Shown here piece by piece: positions 36,258 to 49,215 of a stretch of DNA of 54,503 bases (positions are counted from its first letter, which is position 1; every line of letters begins with the position of its first letter). Under the pieces are notes generated by a model, which was not told the origin of the DNA, did not search any database, and saw only the letters and a list, made by a program, of their open reading frames with translations. The stretch is from contig JACRED010000011.1 in the NCBI GenBank assembly GCA_016218415.1, forward strand, positions 1 through 54,503, given 5' to 3'. A program made the translations under genes and the position numbers. The DNA comes from Nitrosomonadales bacterium. Lineage in GTDB: Bacteria; Pseudomonadota; Gammaproteobacteria; Burkholderiales; Gallionellaceae.

Positions 36258-36464
36258 TTAAATCAGTCCCAGCACATACGCCAGCAGCAACGCCGCGCCC
36301 GACAGGATAATCCAGCCGTAACGGGCGAGCCAGCGCAGCACGTTTGCCTTCTCGACATCGGTTTTCTGCTCCTCGGCAACGATCCTGCCGATCTTGCGCA
36401 ATGCGCTGATACCCACCGCGCGGCGCACCTTTTTCTCGACAATTTCCTGTTCTGTATCGTTCAC
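36258..36464 (-). CDS. Small tail-anchored membrane protein
   Basis: Unrecognised 68-aa protein. A charged, probably helical N-terminal half (EQEIVEKKVRRAVGIS, then KIGRIVAEEQKTDVEK) is followed by a C-terminal membrane segment ~50-68 (WIILSGAALLLAYVLGLI). Overlaps the end of apbE by 4 nt (ATGA) and ends 11 nt before the EIIA gene, so it is part of the gshA-apbE-PTS transcript. The tight coupling is the main evidence that it is real. Confidence 0.75.
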   Translation of the reverse strand: MNDTEQEIVEKKVRRAVGISALRKIGRIVAEEQKTDVEKANVLRWLARYGWIILSGAALLLAYVLGLI

Positions 36465-37501
36465 GGCACCACCTGGGGATGGACGTTCCTGTCGGTAAAT
36501 TCCAGCCTTTTCTGCAAGGCCTCGGTCAGATGGACATTGCCTTGCGCATCCACCAGCATCGCCTCGGCCAGATCCATTTGCCGGGCCGCCGCCCGCCAGC
36601 CATTCGGTCCCGAGATGAACAGGGGCTTGGAAGCCGCATCGGATAATACGCCGGCGCGCGGGCCGCGTGTCAGGATCGTCACCGCCTGCACGCCCTGCAT
36701 CGGATAACCGCTGCGCGGATTGATCAGATGGCAGTAGCGCACATTGCCGGTCATGAAATAGCGCTGATAGTCGCCGGAGGTGCCGATCGCCTCGCCGTCA
36801 TGCAGTTCCAGCGTGGCCAGCGCGCCGGACTTGCGCGGATGCTGGATGCCGACGCGCCACGGCCGTTTGCCATGCCGGCCCAATGCCATGATGTTGCCGC
36901 CGATGTTGATCAGCGCGTTGCGGATGCCCTGCTTGCGCATCAATTCGGCGGCACGATCCAGCGCGTAGCCCTTGGCATAGCCGCCCAGATCGAGCTGCAC
37001 GGATTTGTTTTTGCTCTCCGCCCTGCCGCGCACGATCGTGATGTCGCTCATCTGCGGATTGGCGTCCACCCATCTGGCGATCTGTTTTTCGTCCGGCTGC
37101 ACCATCCTGAACTCGTCGGCATGAAATCCCCACAACCCGACCAGCCCGCCAATCGCCGGGTTGAACAACCGGTTCGACTGCGCGGAAAGCTGCGCGGCAT
37201 CCTGCAGCATAGAGACCAGCTCCGCCGAGATCGCCATGCTCTCGCCCTTCGCAAAGGCGACATTCAGCTCGCTCAATTCACCGGGCTGCCAGGCGTGCAA
37301 CAGATCGTGCAGCCGCTGGAATTCATGCATCACCTCGCTCACCGCCTGTCTGGCATGCGGCTCGGTCTCGCCGTACACGCTCACCTCGACCAGCGTGCCG
37401 AACACATAGCCCTGCTCCTGATACAAAGGCGGCTCCTTGCCTTCGCAGGCGGCGAGCAGCAGGGCCGCAACAATTGCAAGGATGCGCAACAAGCCGGTCA
37501 T
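36461..37501 (-). CDS. apbE: FAD:protein FMN transferase ApbE (lipoprotein)
   Basis: Exported flavin transferase that attaches FMN covalently to Thr residues of partner proteins such as the NqrB/C or RnfD/G subunits. 346 aa. Lipoprotein signal with LLLAACEG. Motifs: YVFGTLVEVSVYG, SVQLDLGGYAKGYALDRAAE, INIGGNIMALG, CHLINPRSGYP and ILTRGPRAGVLSDAASKPLF with the FAD/Mg region. No substrate protein is encoded nearby. Starts directly after the gshA stop. Confidence 0.95.
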   Translation of the reverse strand: MTGLLRILAIVAALLLAACEGKEPPLYQEQGYVFGTLVEVSVYGETEPHARQAVSEVMHEFQRLHDLLHAWQPGELSELNVAFAKGESMAISAELVSMLQDAAQLSAQSNRLFNPAIGGLVGLWGFHADEFRMVQPDEKQIARWVDANPQMSDITIVRGRAESKNKSVQLDLGGYAKGYALDRAAELMRKQGIRNALINIGGNIMALGRHGKRPWRVGIQHPRKSGALATLELHDGEAIGTSGDYQRYFMTGNVRYCHLINPRSGYPMQGVQAVTILTRGPRAGVLSDAASKPLFISGPNGWRAAARQMDLAEAMLVDAQGNVHLTEALQKRLEFTDRNVHPQVVP

Positions 37502-38776
37502 CTACGGGTTCTCGGCAGCCTCGATCTCCAGCGACGCGGCCAGCAATGCGAGACGCGCAACCACACCGTAGGCATAGAAGCGGTTCGGCAGGTCGTCCGG
37601 CTCGCAATCGGGGTTGGGCAGCGTGCAGCAGGTCTGGAACGCCAGCGGCTCGAAGGACATGCCCGGCGCGTTGAGGTTCTCGTCCACGCCGCGCCCGGTA
37701 TGCACGCGATAGAACCCGCCGACCACGTAGTGATCGATCATGTAGATCACCGGCTCGGCGACCGCCTCGTTGATCTGCTCGAAGGTGTACACGCCCTCCT
37801 GCACCAGGACGTCGTGCACCTGCAAGCCTTCTTTCACCACCGCCATCTTGTTGCGCTGCTTGCGGTTCAGGTTGGTGATCTCGCCGGCATCCTTCACCGT
37901 CATGATGCCCATGCCATAGGTGCCCGCGTCGGCCTTGACGATGACAAAAGGTTCCTGCTTCACGCCGTACTCGGCGTACTTGGCGCGTATCTTCTGCAGC
38001 ACGGCGTCCACCTGCGCCGCGAGACATTCCTCGCCGACGCGCTCCTGGAAATTGACCTTGTCGCAGGTGGCAAAAAACGGATTGATCAGCCAGGGATCGA
38101 TGTCGAGCAGCTTGCCAAATTCGCCCGCGACACGGTCGTAAGCGGTGAAATGCTGCGACTTGCGCCGCGTGTACCAACCGGCTGAAAGCGGCGGGAATAC
38201 CCCCTGTTCAAGATTCTTCAGGATGTCCGGCGCACCGGCCGACAGGTCGTTGTTGAGCAGCACTACGCAGGGATCGAAGTCCGCCAGCCCGAGCCGGTTG
38301 CCGCGCCGCACCAGCGGCTCCAGCGTCAGCGTGCTGCCGCTGGGCAACCGGAACGCGGTGGGTTCGGTGATCTCGGGCAGCAGGCTGCCGACCCGCACGC
38401 GCATCCCGGCTTGCTTGAGGATCGTGACGAGCTGCACCACGTTCTGCAGGTAGAACTGGTTGCGCGTGTGGTTCTCCGGGATCAGCAACACCCCGCGCGC
38501 CTCCGGACAGATCTTCTCCACCGCGCTCTGCATCGCCAGTACGCACAACGGCAGAAAATCCGGATTGAGATTGTTGAAGCCGCCAGGGAAAAGATTGGTG
38601 TCCACCGGCGCCACCTTGAAACCGCTGTTGCGCAAATCCACCGAGGCGTAAAACGGCACCGGATGCTCCAGCCATTGCGTGCGGAACCAGTGCTCGATGG
38701 TCGGCATGGAATCCAGAAAACGCCGCTCCAGATCGAGCAACGGTCCGGTCAGGGCGGTGGTGAGATGGGGAACCAT
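37502..38776 (-). CDS. gshA: Glutamate-cysteine ligase GshA (proteobacterial type)
   Basis: First enzyme of glutathione synthesis: ATP-dependent joining of glutamate and cysteine. 424 aa. It matches the GshA family of betaproteobacteria and relatives (FYASVDLRNSGFKVAPVDTN, NLNPDFLPLC, IPENHTRNQFYLQN, CDKVNFQERVG, FVIVKADAGTYGMGIMTVKD, DHYVVGGFYRVHTGRGVDENLN). gshB is not nearby. First gene of the gshA-apbE-small protein-EIIA-HPr run. Confidence 0.95.
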   Translation of the reverse strand: MVPHLTTALTGPLLDLERRFLDSMPTIEHWFRTQWLEHPVPFYASVDLRNSGFKVAPVDTNLFPGGFNNLNPDFLPLCVLAMQSAVEKICPEARGVLLIPENHTRNQFYLQNVVQLVTILKQAGMRVRVGSLLPEITEPTAFRLPSGSTLTLEPLVRRGNRLGLADFDPCVVLLNNDLSAGAPDILKNLEQGVFPPLSAGWYTRRKSQHFTAYDRVAGEFGKLLDIDPWLINPFFATCDKVNFQERVGEECLAAQVDAVLQKIRAKYAEYGVKQEPFVIVKADAGTYGMGIMTVKDAGEITNLNRKQRNKMAVVKEGLQVHDVLVQEGVYTFEQINEAVAEPVIYMIDHYVVGGFYRVHTGRGVDENLNAPGMSFEPLAFQTCCTLPNPDCEPDDLPNRFYAYGVVARLALLAASLEIEAAENP

Positions 38777-38819
38777 GTGGCTGCCTGCGAATTAAGATGC
38801 GGGCATTTTAGCCGATAGT

Positions 38820-38975
38820 CTAGGTGGCAGCCGTTTCATCAGCGGACTGCTGCTGCGGCGCCTCCTGCGGTTGCTCGTCCTTGGGGGCCACTTTCTTCAA
38901 CCGTTTTTCCTCCTGCTTCTTTTTCTTGGCGAGCTCTTTCTGACGCTTCTCGAAGGTGTAATTTGTTTTGGCCAT
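38820..38975 (-). CDS. Small basic conserved protein (MAKTNYTFEKRQKE type)
   Basis: 51-aa protein, too short for usual ORF cut-offs. Starts MAKTNYTFEKRQKELAKKKK, then a run of Lys/Glu and an acidic Gln/Ala tail (PKDEQPQEAPQQQSADE). The N-terminal signature recurs widely in proteobacteria as a small hypothetical protein; its function is unknown and I assign none. Very high Lys content suggests nucleic-acid binding, which is only a guess. Confidence 0.7.
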   Translation of the reverse strand: MAKTNYTFEKRQKELAKKKKQEEKRLKKVAPKDEQPQEAPQQQSADETAAT

Positions 38976-39088
38976 TTGCGATCCTGTTCAGTCCGAATAG
39001 AAATTAAGGTACGCCATGATAACAAGTCCCTTCGGCCCGGATTGATTTATGTTTCGCCCGGCGGGACGGCTGCTTCCCGCCCCGATTT

Positions 39089-39655
39089 TCAGGAACCCTG
39101 TTTTTTTCCGCTCAGTTTGCGCATCAGCTCCATGGTCTCCTGCGCAGTAGGCTCTTCCCTGTTGAAGAACAGCCACAGTACGGCGCCGTTGAACAGCACG
39201 AACATCACTTCCAGATACAGCAACGGCGTGACGATGGTGAGCATAGGCTCCACCATGAAAATGAAATAAAAGCCCTGAAAGGTGGGCAATATCGCTTTGG
39301 AGATCGCGTAGAAATACTCGAAGGGCGGGAACAGTAGTATCAACGTCAGGTTGGCCGCGACCATCAGCAGGATGGCGCTTTGAAAATTGAAGCGCCGTTT
39401 CGACCCGGCGACCTCCTTGACATCGCGCAGCAACAGCCAGGCAGTCGCGACGTTCACCAGCAGCACCACGATTTCAAGGAACAGCACGCTGCCGTTGACC
39501 GCTTCATTGGCGGCGAGCGCAAACACGAATTGGAAACCCGCGAATGCCAATGCCTGTGTATCGGTGAACGAAAAGGAATCGACGGGCGGGAACAGCAAAA
39601 GCACGATGAGATTTGCGGCACCCACCCATAAAGCGATTTTTTGTTTGTGGTTCAT
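39089..39655 (-). CDS. Hypothetical membrane protein with internal duplication
   Basis: 188 aa from ATG 39655 (GGGGGC upstream; an in-frame TTG at 39670 is less likely). Six to eight hydrophobic stretches in two similar halves: GAANLIVLLLFPPVDSFSF (12-30) matches VAANLTLILLFPPFEYFYA (99-117), and VLFLEIVVLLVNVATAWLLL (57-76) matches the LLYLEVMFVLFNGAVLWLFF region (145-164). The C-terminus is cytoplasmic-looking and charged. No known family recognised. Confidence 0.75.
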   Translation of the reverse strand: MNHKQKIALWVGAANLIVLLLFPPVDSFSFTDTQALAFAGFQFVFALAANEAVNGSVLFLEIVVLLVNVATAWLLLRDVKEVAGSKRRFNFQSAILLMVAANLTLILLFPPFEYFYAISKAILPTFQGFYFIFMVEPMLTIVTPLLYLEVMFVLFNGAVLWLFFNREEPTAQETMELMRKLSGKKQGS

Positions 39656-39728
39656 GATGCCCCCGTGCAATACGAGATAAATAATGCCTGATTAAAAAGC
39701 CGGCTGCCATCATTTTCGCCCCGGCCCC

Positions 39729-39800
39729 GCCACCGGTTGGCAGTCTCCGTGCTCTGACTGCGGGTGTCAATATGCCGGGCATATCATGGCACCCGGTGGC
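39729..39800. other. Three-way-junction-like structured intergenic sequence
   Basis: Outer arms GCCACCGG and CCGGTGGC (8 bp, perfect) enclose two further hairpins: CAGTC...GACTG (39741-39760) and the near-perfect ATATGCC-G-GGCATAT (~39770-39784). It lies downstream of the hybrid kinase and upstream of the duplicated membrane protein, both on the minus strand. It could be an RNA structure in either transcript, or a palindromic DNA repeat. Confidence 0.45.
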
Positions 39801-39820
39801 AAAAAGCGCCGCGACCCGGC
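39801..39820 (-). terminator. Probable terminator of the hybrid kinase gene
   Basis: On the minus strand GCCG-GGTCG-CGGC is followed by GC and TTTTT. Short stem, so only moderately convincing; 25 nt past the kinase stop codon. Confidence 0.4.
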
Positions 39821-39845
39821 TCGGGGAATTTTTTCGGCACGACCG

Positions 39846-43927
<4,082 letters not shown>

Positions 43928-43931
<4 letters not shown>

Positions 43932-44860
43932 CGGTTCGGCTCCCCGGTTTTATCCATTTGGGTATGCTCCATCTGCACGCGTATCGCCTCCCGGGCAGGC
44001 AGGCCTATCCCCAAAGATCGCGCCACCTGCTGATTCAGCGCGATAGTGAACGTTTCGGGATACCGTGGTTCGGGCAGCTGCCCGGTTCGCGCAAAATAAA
44101 TCACTGCCGCACTGGTTTGCCCGGCCAGCTGCTCCGGCGAGGAAAAGACCGCACCCAGCGCGCCGGCATTGACATATGCCTGGGATATACCGACGAGCGG
44201 GACGCCGTGGCGGTAGCTGGTCAGCAGGATGTTGCGAATGTTGCTGCTGGTGTAAATCGTCCCGTCCGCTATCGCAAGCAGCACATCGCTGCCTGCCAGG
44301 ACGCTTTCCAGCCTGGCAAACAACTGATCCGCCGAAGGAACCGGCTGCGCAACCAGCGAGCCGCCGCGCGCGGCAATGGTCTTGCGCAAATCCTCGATAT
44401 CGATATGCGTGTCCGGCGAATAGAGCAAGCCTATCCTGCGCCGTTCGGGAAGCGCGGCGCGCAGGAACTCGATCCGCCTGGCCCAGGGTTGATCGAGGTA
44501 TATTGCAGAGATCATCGCTGGTCTTACTTGCGGGGAGAGGCGTGCCAGCATCTCCCGGTAACCCGCTTCCGGAACCATCACCGCCAGCACCGGGATATCG
44601 GATCGGGCTGCTGCCAGCCCGGCGGCCCTCATGCCCACGGCGACGATCAGATCGGCACTGGCTGTTCCGAGGTCCGCCACTTCTATCATGTTCACATCGG
44701 ATTTGCTTGCGGCCAGCGCGCTGCCGAACGAATCGGCGAACTGCCGATACGGCGGGCTGCTGTCGCTCATGACCAGGCTGAGGTTCAGTGTCTTTGCCTG
44801 CGCCGCAGCCGCCAGCAGCACTGCGGTCGTCAGCCAGATGAGGGCGGAGAGACGGAGCAA
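43928..44860 (-). CDS. Periplasmic substrate-binding protein (ABC-type, COG2984-like) coupled to the hybrid kinase
   Basis: 310 aa with an N-terminal signal peptide (~1-22). Periplasmic binding fold of the tryptophan/uncharacterised ABC group: [82 protein letters not shown] and [26 protein letters not shown]. Start is TTG at 44860, the only one that keeps the signal peptide, with GAGG ~10 nt upstream. No permease or ATPase gene is nearby. The 4-nt overlap with the kinase gene suggests it delivers ligand information to the kinase sensor domain rather than to a transporter. Confidence 0.88.
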
Positions 44861-45216
44861 GATAGTAAAGCCTCAGGCGTAAGTGGCAGACAAGCCGGAA
44901 TGTCAGCCGGCGTTCGGCAGCCGTAAACTTGATATCCGATGCGGCGACGACGGCTGCGGCACATGGCGCTGTCTGCATTCTGCATGAACTTGCCGGCGCT
45001 GTATACATCGGCGCAATCGGCACCCAACCGCTTCCCGATGCGTTGATGCTGGGGTCGGTCTTTATGCATACCGCGCTGCCTTGCCGTTGCCTTCAGTGTG
45101 CAGTCGCACATGGGCACGCACGGGGTGCGCTTGCGGGCGCCGTATGTTTATGTGCGGGAAATAATGCCGCGCGGTGTTAAAATCGCGCCCCCGAATTTTT
45201 CAAGATCGAGTAACAC
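44861..45216. other. Intergenic region between the binding-protein gene and ybiT
   Basis: Divergent gap of ~356 nt. No convincing gene: short frames here lack ribosome sites and family resemblance. GTTAAAATCGC near 45177 looks like a -10 region for ybiT (the same string precedes purU). A GCCGG/CCGGC hairpin occurs near 44895. Promoters for both divergent genes must lie here. Confidence 0.5.
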
Positions 45217-46815
45217 ATGCTTTCCACCGCAAATATCACCATGCAATTCGGCGCCAAGCCGCTGTTCGAAAACGTCTCCGTCAAGTTCGGCGATGGCAAC
45301 CGCTACGGCCTGATCGGCGCGAACGGGTGCGGCAAATCCACCTTCATGAAGATACTCGGCGGGGACCTGGAGCCAACTTCGGGCAACGTGATGCTGGACA
45401 AGAACGAGCGCCTCGGCAAGCTGCGCCAGGATCAGTTTGCCTATGAAGACATGCGCGTGCTGGATGTGGTGATGATGGGCCACACCGAGATGTGGGCGGC
45501 GATGTCCGAGCGCGATGCGATCTACGCCAACCCGGATGCCTCGGAAGAGGACTACATGCGCGCCGCCGACCTGGAGGCGACCTTCGCCGAATACGACGGC
45601 TACACCGCCGAACCGCGCGCCGGCGAGTTACTGCTGGGGCTGGGCATCGCGATCGAACTGCACCAGGGGCCGATGAGCGCGGTCGCGCCCGGCTTCAAGC
45701 TGCGCGTGCTGCTGGCGCAGGCGCTGTTCTCCAACCCGGACATCCTGCTGCTCGACGAACCGACCAACAACCTCGACATCAACACGATACGCTGGCTGGA
45801 AAACATCCTCAACGCGCGCACCTGCACGATGGTGATCATCTCGCACGACCGCCACTTCCTGAACAGCGTGTGCACCCACATGTCCGATCTGGACTACGGC
45901 AAGATCACCACCTACCCCGGCACCTATGACGAATACATGCTGGCCTCCACGCAGGCGCGCGAGCAGCAGTCGGCGGACAACGCCAAGGCCAAGGAAAAAG
46001 TCGCGGAGCTGAAGGCCTTCGTCGCGCGCTTCTCGGCGAATGCGTCCAAGGCCAAGCAGGCCACCTCGCGCGCGCGCCAGATCGACAAAATCAAGATCGA
46101 GGACATCAAGCCGTCCAGCCGCCAGTACCCGTTCATCCGCTTTGAATATGACGAGCGCGAAAAACTGCATCGCACCGCGGTGGAAGTGCAGCATGTGACC
46201 AAGGGCTACGACAGGGTGCTGTTCTCCAATGTGAACTTCCGCATCGATGCGGGCGAAAAAGTCGCCATCATCGGCCCGAACGGCATCGGCAAGACCACGC
46301 TGCTGCGCTGCCTGGCGGGCGACCTGCAACCGGACAGCGGCACCATCAAGTGGACCGACAAGGCCAAGATCGGCTATTACGCGCAGGACCATACCGCCGA
46401 CTTCGCCGAGGACAAAAGCATGACCGACTGGATGACCTATTGGCGCGGGCCGAACGACGACGACCAGACCGTGCGCGCCACGCTGGGCCGTCTGCTGTTC
46501 TCCGGCGACGAAGCCAAGAAACGCGTGAAGGTGCTGTCCGGCGGCGAAAAGGGCCGCATGCTGTTCGGCAAGCTGATGCTGCAAAAGAACAACGTGCTGC
46601 TGATGGACGAGCCGACCAACCACATGGACATGGAATCCATCGAGTCGCTGAACACCGCGCTGCTGGAGTACAAGGGCACACTGATGTTCGTCAGCCATGA
46701 CCGCGAGTTCGTCAGCTCGCTGGCGACGCGCATCATCGAGATATCGTCCAAGGGTGTCACCGATTACCACGGCACCTACGAGGAATATCTGCGCGACCAG
46801 GGCATGGCTTTATAA
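45217..46815 (+). CDS. ybiT: ABC-F family ATPase, YbiT type
   Basis: Cytoplasmic protein of 532 aa with two ABC ATPase domains and no membrane segments; ABC-F proteins act on the ribosome (translation factors or antibiotic protection). First domain: Walker [10 protein letters not shown], Walker [13 protein letters not shown]. The expected signature LSGGxK is replaced by [13 protein letters not shown] in domain 1. Linker ~245-310 ([32 protein letters not shown] region). Second domain: [35 protein letters not shown]. The ATP1 signature change and the linker resemble E. coli YbiT. The stop codon overlaps what appears to be the former start of the next gene. Confidence 0.92.
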   Translation: MLSTANITMQFGAKPLFENVSVKFGDGNRYGLIGANGCGKSTFMKILGGDLEPTSGNVMLDKNERLGKLRQDQFAYEDMRVLDVVMMGHTEMWAAMSERDAIYANPDASEEDYMRAADLEATFAEYDGYTAEPRAGELLLGLGIAIELHQGPMSAVAPGFKLRVLLAQALFSNPDILLLDEPTNNLDINTIRWLENILNARTCTMVIISHDRHFLNSVCTHMSDLDYGKITTYPGTYDEYMLASTQAREQQSADNAKAKEKVAELKAFVARFSANASKAKQATSRARQIDKIKIEDIKPSSRQYPFIRFEYDEREKLHRTAVEVQHVTKGYDRVLFSNVNFRIDAGEKVAIIGPNGIGKTTLLRCLAGDLQPDSGTIKWTDKAKIGYYAQDHTADFAEDKSMTDWMTYWRGPNDDDQTVRATLGRLLFSGDEAKKRVKVLSGGEKGRMLFGKLMLQKNNVLLMDEPTNHMDMESIESLNTALLEYKGTLMFVSHDREFVSSLATRIIEISSKGVTDYHGTYEEYLRDQGMAL

Positions 46816-46919
46816 AAACTCAAACCGCCCTTCCCGCTGCGGCCATTGATGCCGCCGAAAAGAATCTGCGCGACATCCTGGCGCTGGCCATCGGGCACAC
46901 ACCCGCGCAATCTGCGATC

Positions 46920-47852
46920 GTGGTCTGGGATGGCCAATGCGATCTGGCGCTCGCGCTCGCTGCTGCCTATCGGCGCTGTCTGCCCGACGCGGCCTTCATC
47001 GACTTTGACAGCGTGACACCGGACGCGGTGCGTGCCGGGTTTGCGCGGCTCTCGCCCGGCGACCTGGTGGTGCTGGTCCAATCCACCAGCTTCCGATTGG
47101 ACGCGTTCCGCATCCGCGTCGAACTGTTCAAGCACTCGATCAAGGTGATCGAACACCCGCATCTGTCGCGCATGCCGGGTGCGGAGGCGCTGCTCTACAT
47201 AGACTCGCTCGCGTATGACCCGGCCTACTTTCGCGGGGTCGGCAACGCACTGAAGGCGCGCTTCGATAACGCACAGGCGGGCGTCATCGACAGCGGCGGC
47301 GAACAACTGGTTTTCGCCTCGGGATTCGAACCCTGCAAACTCAATGTCGGCGACTACCGCAACATGCGCAATGTTGGCGGCCAGTTCCCGATCGGCGAAG
47401 TGTTCACCGAAGCCAGGGATCTGGAAGATTTGAATGGACGGGTGCGCATTTCCATTTTTGGCGACACCGCCTTTGCGGTCAACAAGCCCGACAAACCCAT
47501 CACCCTGGTGATCAGCAAGGGACGCGTGACCGATGCCATCGATTCCACGCCGGAGTTCGACCGGGTGCTCGCCAACATCCGCGCCGACGAAGGCGACATC
47601 TGGGTGCGCGAACTGGGCCTGGGCCTGAACCGGGTATTCACGCAAGACAGAACGGTCTGCGACATCGGCACGTTCGAGCGCATGTGCGGCGTGCACCTGT
47701 CGCTGGGCGCCAAACACGGCAGCTACAACAAACCCCAGATCAAGAAGGCGACCGCAAAACACCATGTCGATGTTTTCGCGATCACCGAATCATTCACGCT
47801 CGACAATGAAGTGATCTACCGCGACGGAGCGTGGCAGGTTGATTACCGATAG
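46920..47852 (+). CDS. M29-like aminopeptidase-family protein, start codon uncertain
   Basis: Resembles the C-terminal part of M29 (AmpS-type) metallo-aminopeptidases: FPIGEVFTEARDLEDLNG, VRELGLGLNRVF (Glu), GVHLSLGAKHG (His) and KHHVDVFAI (HxD), in the order of the family's metal ligands. GTG 46920 is the only standard start (310 aa). However, the frame is open and looks coded back to 46812 (AAEKNLRDILALAIGHTP), where it reads ATA AAA ACT CAA; an ATG there would overlap the ybiT stop as ATGA. So the true start may be ATA 46812 or the protein may be shortened. The next gene starts within its last codons. Confidence 0.75.
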   Translation: MVWDGQCDLALALAAAYRRCLPDAAFIDFDSVTPDAVRAGFARLSPGDLVVLVQSTSFRLDAFRIRVELFKHSIKVIEHPHLSRMPGAEALLYIDSLAYDPAYFRGVGNALKARFDNAQAGVIDSGGEQLVFASGFEPCKLNVGDYRNMRNVGGQFPIGEVFTEARDLEDLNGRVRISIFGDTAFAVNKPDKPITLVISKGRVTDAIDSTPEFDRVLANIRADEGDIWVRELGLGLNRVFTQDRTVCDIGTFERMCGVHLSLGAKHGSYNKPQIKKATAKHHVDVFAITESFTLDNEVIYRDGAWQVDYR

Positions 47853-48120
47853 CCCGGCCATCTCCTGCGCCACCTGCAAAGCCTGCTGCTGCCGGCTGGA
47901 GGTCATGCTGATGGGTGACGACGACATTCCGCCCGAATTGACAGAACAGGATCGCTGGGACGGATGGGTCATGGCGCGTCTGGCCGACGGCTGGTGCGCA
48001 GCCCTGGACAGGAACACCATGCTGTGCACGATATACGAGCGCCGGCCGGTGATCTGTCGCGACTACCAGGTGGGCGACAGCGACTGTATCGGCGAACGGC
48101 TACAACTTTCCGCCGCGTGA
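47839..48120 (+). CDS. YkgJ-family cysteine cluster protein
   Basis: 93 aa with the CxxCxxCC-type cluster near the N-terminus (SCATCKACCCRLE) and further cysteines in GWCAALDRNTMLCTIYERRPVICRDY and the C-terminal DSDC. This pattern defines the YkgJ/UPF0153 family, thought to bind zinc or an iron-sulfur cluster; function unknown. TTG start at 47839 is needed to keep the first cysteines and overlaps the end of the M29-like gene, so the two are co-translated. Confidence 0.85.
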   Translation: MITDSPAISCATCKACCCRLEVMLMGDDDIPPELTEQDRWDGWVMARLADGWCAALDRNTMLCTIYERRPVICRDYQVGDSDCIGERLQLSAA

Positions 48121-48209
48121 ATCGCATCGGCCTGGCTACCGGCACATGATCACGACTGTGTCGAACGCGCAATCGCAGCTTTGCGCGGGATGGGTTGTTT
48201 GCCGTGCAG

Positions 48210-48905
48210 CTATTCCGGCTCCGGCATCTGCCTGGCCAGTTTTTCCAGGAAACCGGGAGATATCTCACCGCCTTCCAGGCCGCGCGATTTTTTTACCATG
48301 TCCCACGCTTCTTTATAGTGACCCTCCAGATATAGCGATTTCGCCCAGGTTTTATAGGCATAGCCATTTTTTTGATCGAGTGTTACAGCCTCATTCAGCA
48401 AGGAATTGGCCTTCTCAAAAAACCGGCCCGCTTTGACCTTGTCGACTTCGGCGTTTCCCCGGGCTGTATATGCACCCGATGCGGCGACCAGCAATTTGGG
48501 TTTCGCGCCTGCGGCACCGACAAGCGCAAGCGCCTTCTCATAATGTTTTTCAGCTTCGGCTGCCTTGCCCTGCGCGAGCAGCAGATCGCCGAATCCCCAA
48601 TACGGCAGGTATGAGTCGGGATTCAGCAACCAGGATTGGTTGAAGCGCCGCATGGCATCCGCGGTTTCGCCCTTGTCCCGGTGTTCGGTCCCCCACTTGT
48701 AATACGCTACACCCGCTTTTTCTCTCGACCCCAGCGTGGCGGTGACCGATTTGATGAAGGCCTCATCGGCTTTCTTCTGCTCGCTGGATCGTTCAACTTC
48801 GGGATGCCCGTACATGGGGACCAGATCAAGATGGGGCGGTGTCGAAGCGCATGCGGTCAAGATGGTTGCGGCCACTATGAAAAACAAAATGTCTCTGCAC
48901 GTCAT
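48210..48905 (-). CDS. TPR-containing lipoprotein
   Basis: 231 aa. Signal peptide with lipobox (AATILTACAST), so exported and lipid-anchored. After a ~40-residue linker come tetratricopeptide-like helical repeats: GVAYYKWGTEHRDKGETADA, YLPYWGFGDLLLAQGKAAEA, and AYKTWAKSLYLEGHYKEA near the end. Such proteins scaffold envelope complexes; the partner is unknown. ATG 48905 is preceded by AAGGAGG at good spacing, which rules out the longer frame from 48953. Divergent from purU. Confidence 0.85.
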   Translation of the reverse strand: MTCRDILFFIVAATILTACASTPPHLDLVPMYGHPEVERSSEQKKADEAFIKSVTATLGSREKAGVAYYKWGTEHRDKGETADAMRRFNQSWLLNPDSYLPYWGFGDLLLAQGKAAEAEKHYEKALALVGAAGAKPKLLVAASGAYTARGNAEVDKVKAGRFFEKANSLLNEAVTLDQKNGYAYKTWAKSLYLEGHYKEAWDMVKKSRGLEGGEISPGFLEKLARQMPEPE

Positions 48906-49215
48906 GGCAAATCCTCCTTGTTTGAATACATGCGTGGTTAACGCGTTGCGCACTGATTGTCCTGCCTGGGCACAGGGATACGCCCGGACAGATTACATCA
49001 AAACCGGCAGGATTGGTTGCCGTGAAGATCAAGCGGCCGCCCCCGACCTGTCATTATCCGTGCCGGAGATTTCCTGGCCGCCAATTTGTCCGGATCACAC
49101 GGCGGATGGCGATGGGGAGCCGCTGCACCGCACGCCCCGGCTTCGAACGCTACTTTTTGCAAGCTCGCCGCCGATATCCGTTAAAATCGCCGCAACTCAT
49201 TTTGGGGCATACCGC
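48906..49215. other. Intergenic region between the TPR lipoprotein and purU
   Basis: Divergent gap of 310 nt. No gene seen. GTTAAAATCGC (~49182-49192) is a likely -10 region for purU and recurs before ybiT. GCGTGGTTAACGCGTTGCGC near 48930 is a weak palindrome close to the lipoprotein start. Confidence 0.45.

Noticed and set aside
39729..39800. Considered as a tRNA-like or c-di-GMP riboswitch
   Set aside because: No acceptor/T-loop consensus and no GEMM core sequence; kept only as an unexplained structured region.
44929..45180. 83-codon frame in the gap before ybiT
   Set aside because: TTG start without ribosome site, odd Cys/Ala composition, overlaps the likely ybiT promoter; no family resemblance.
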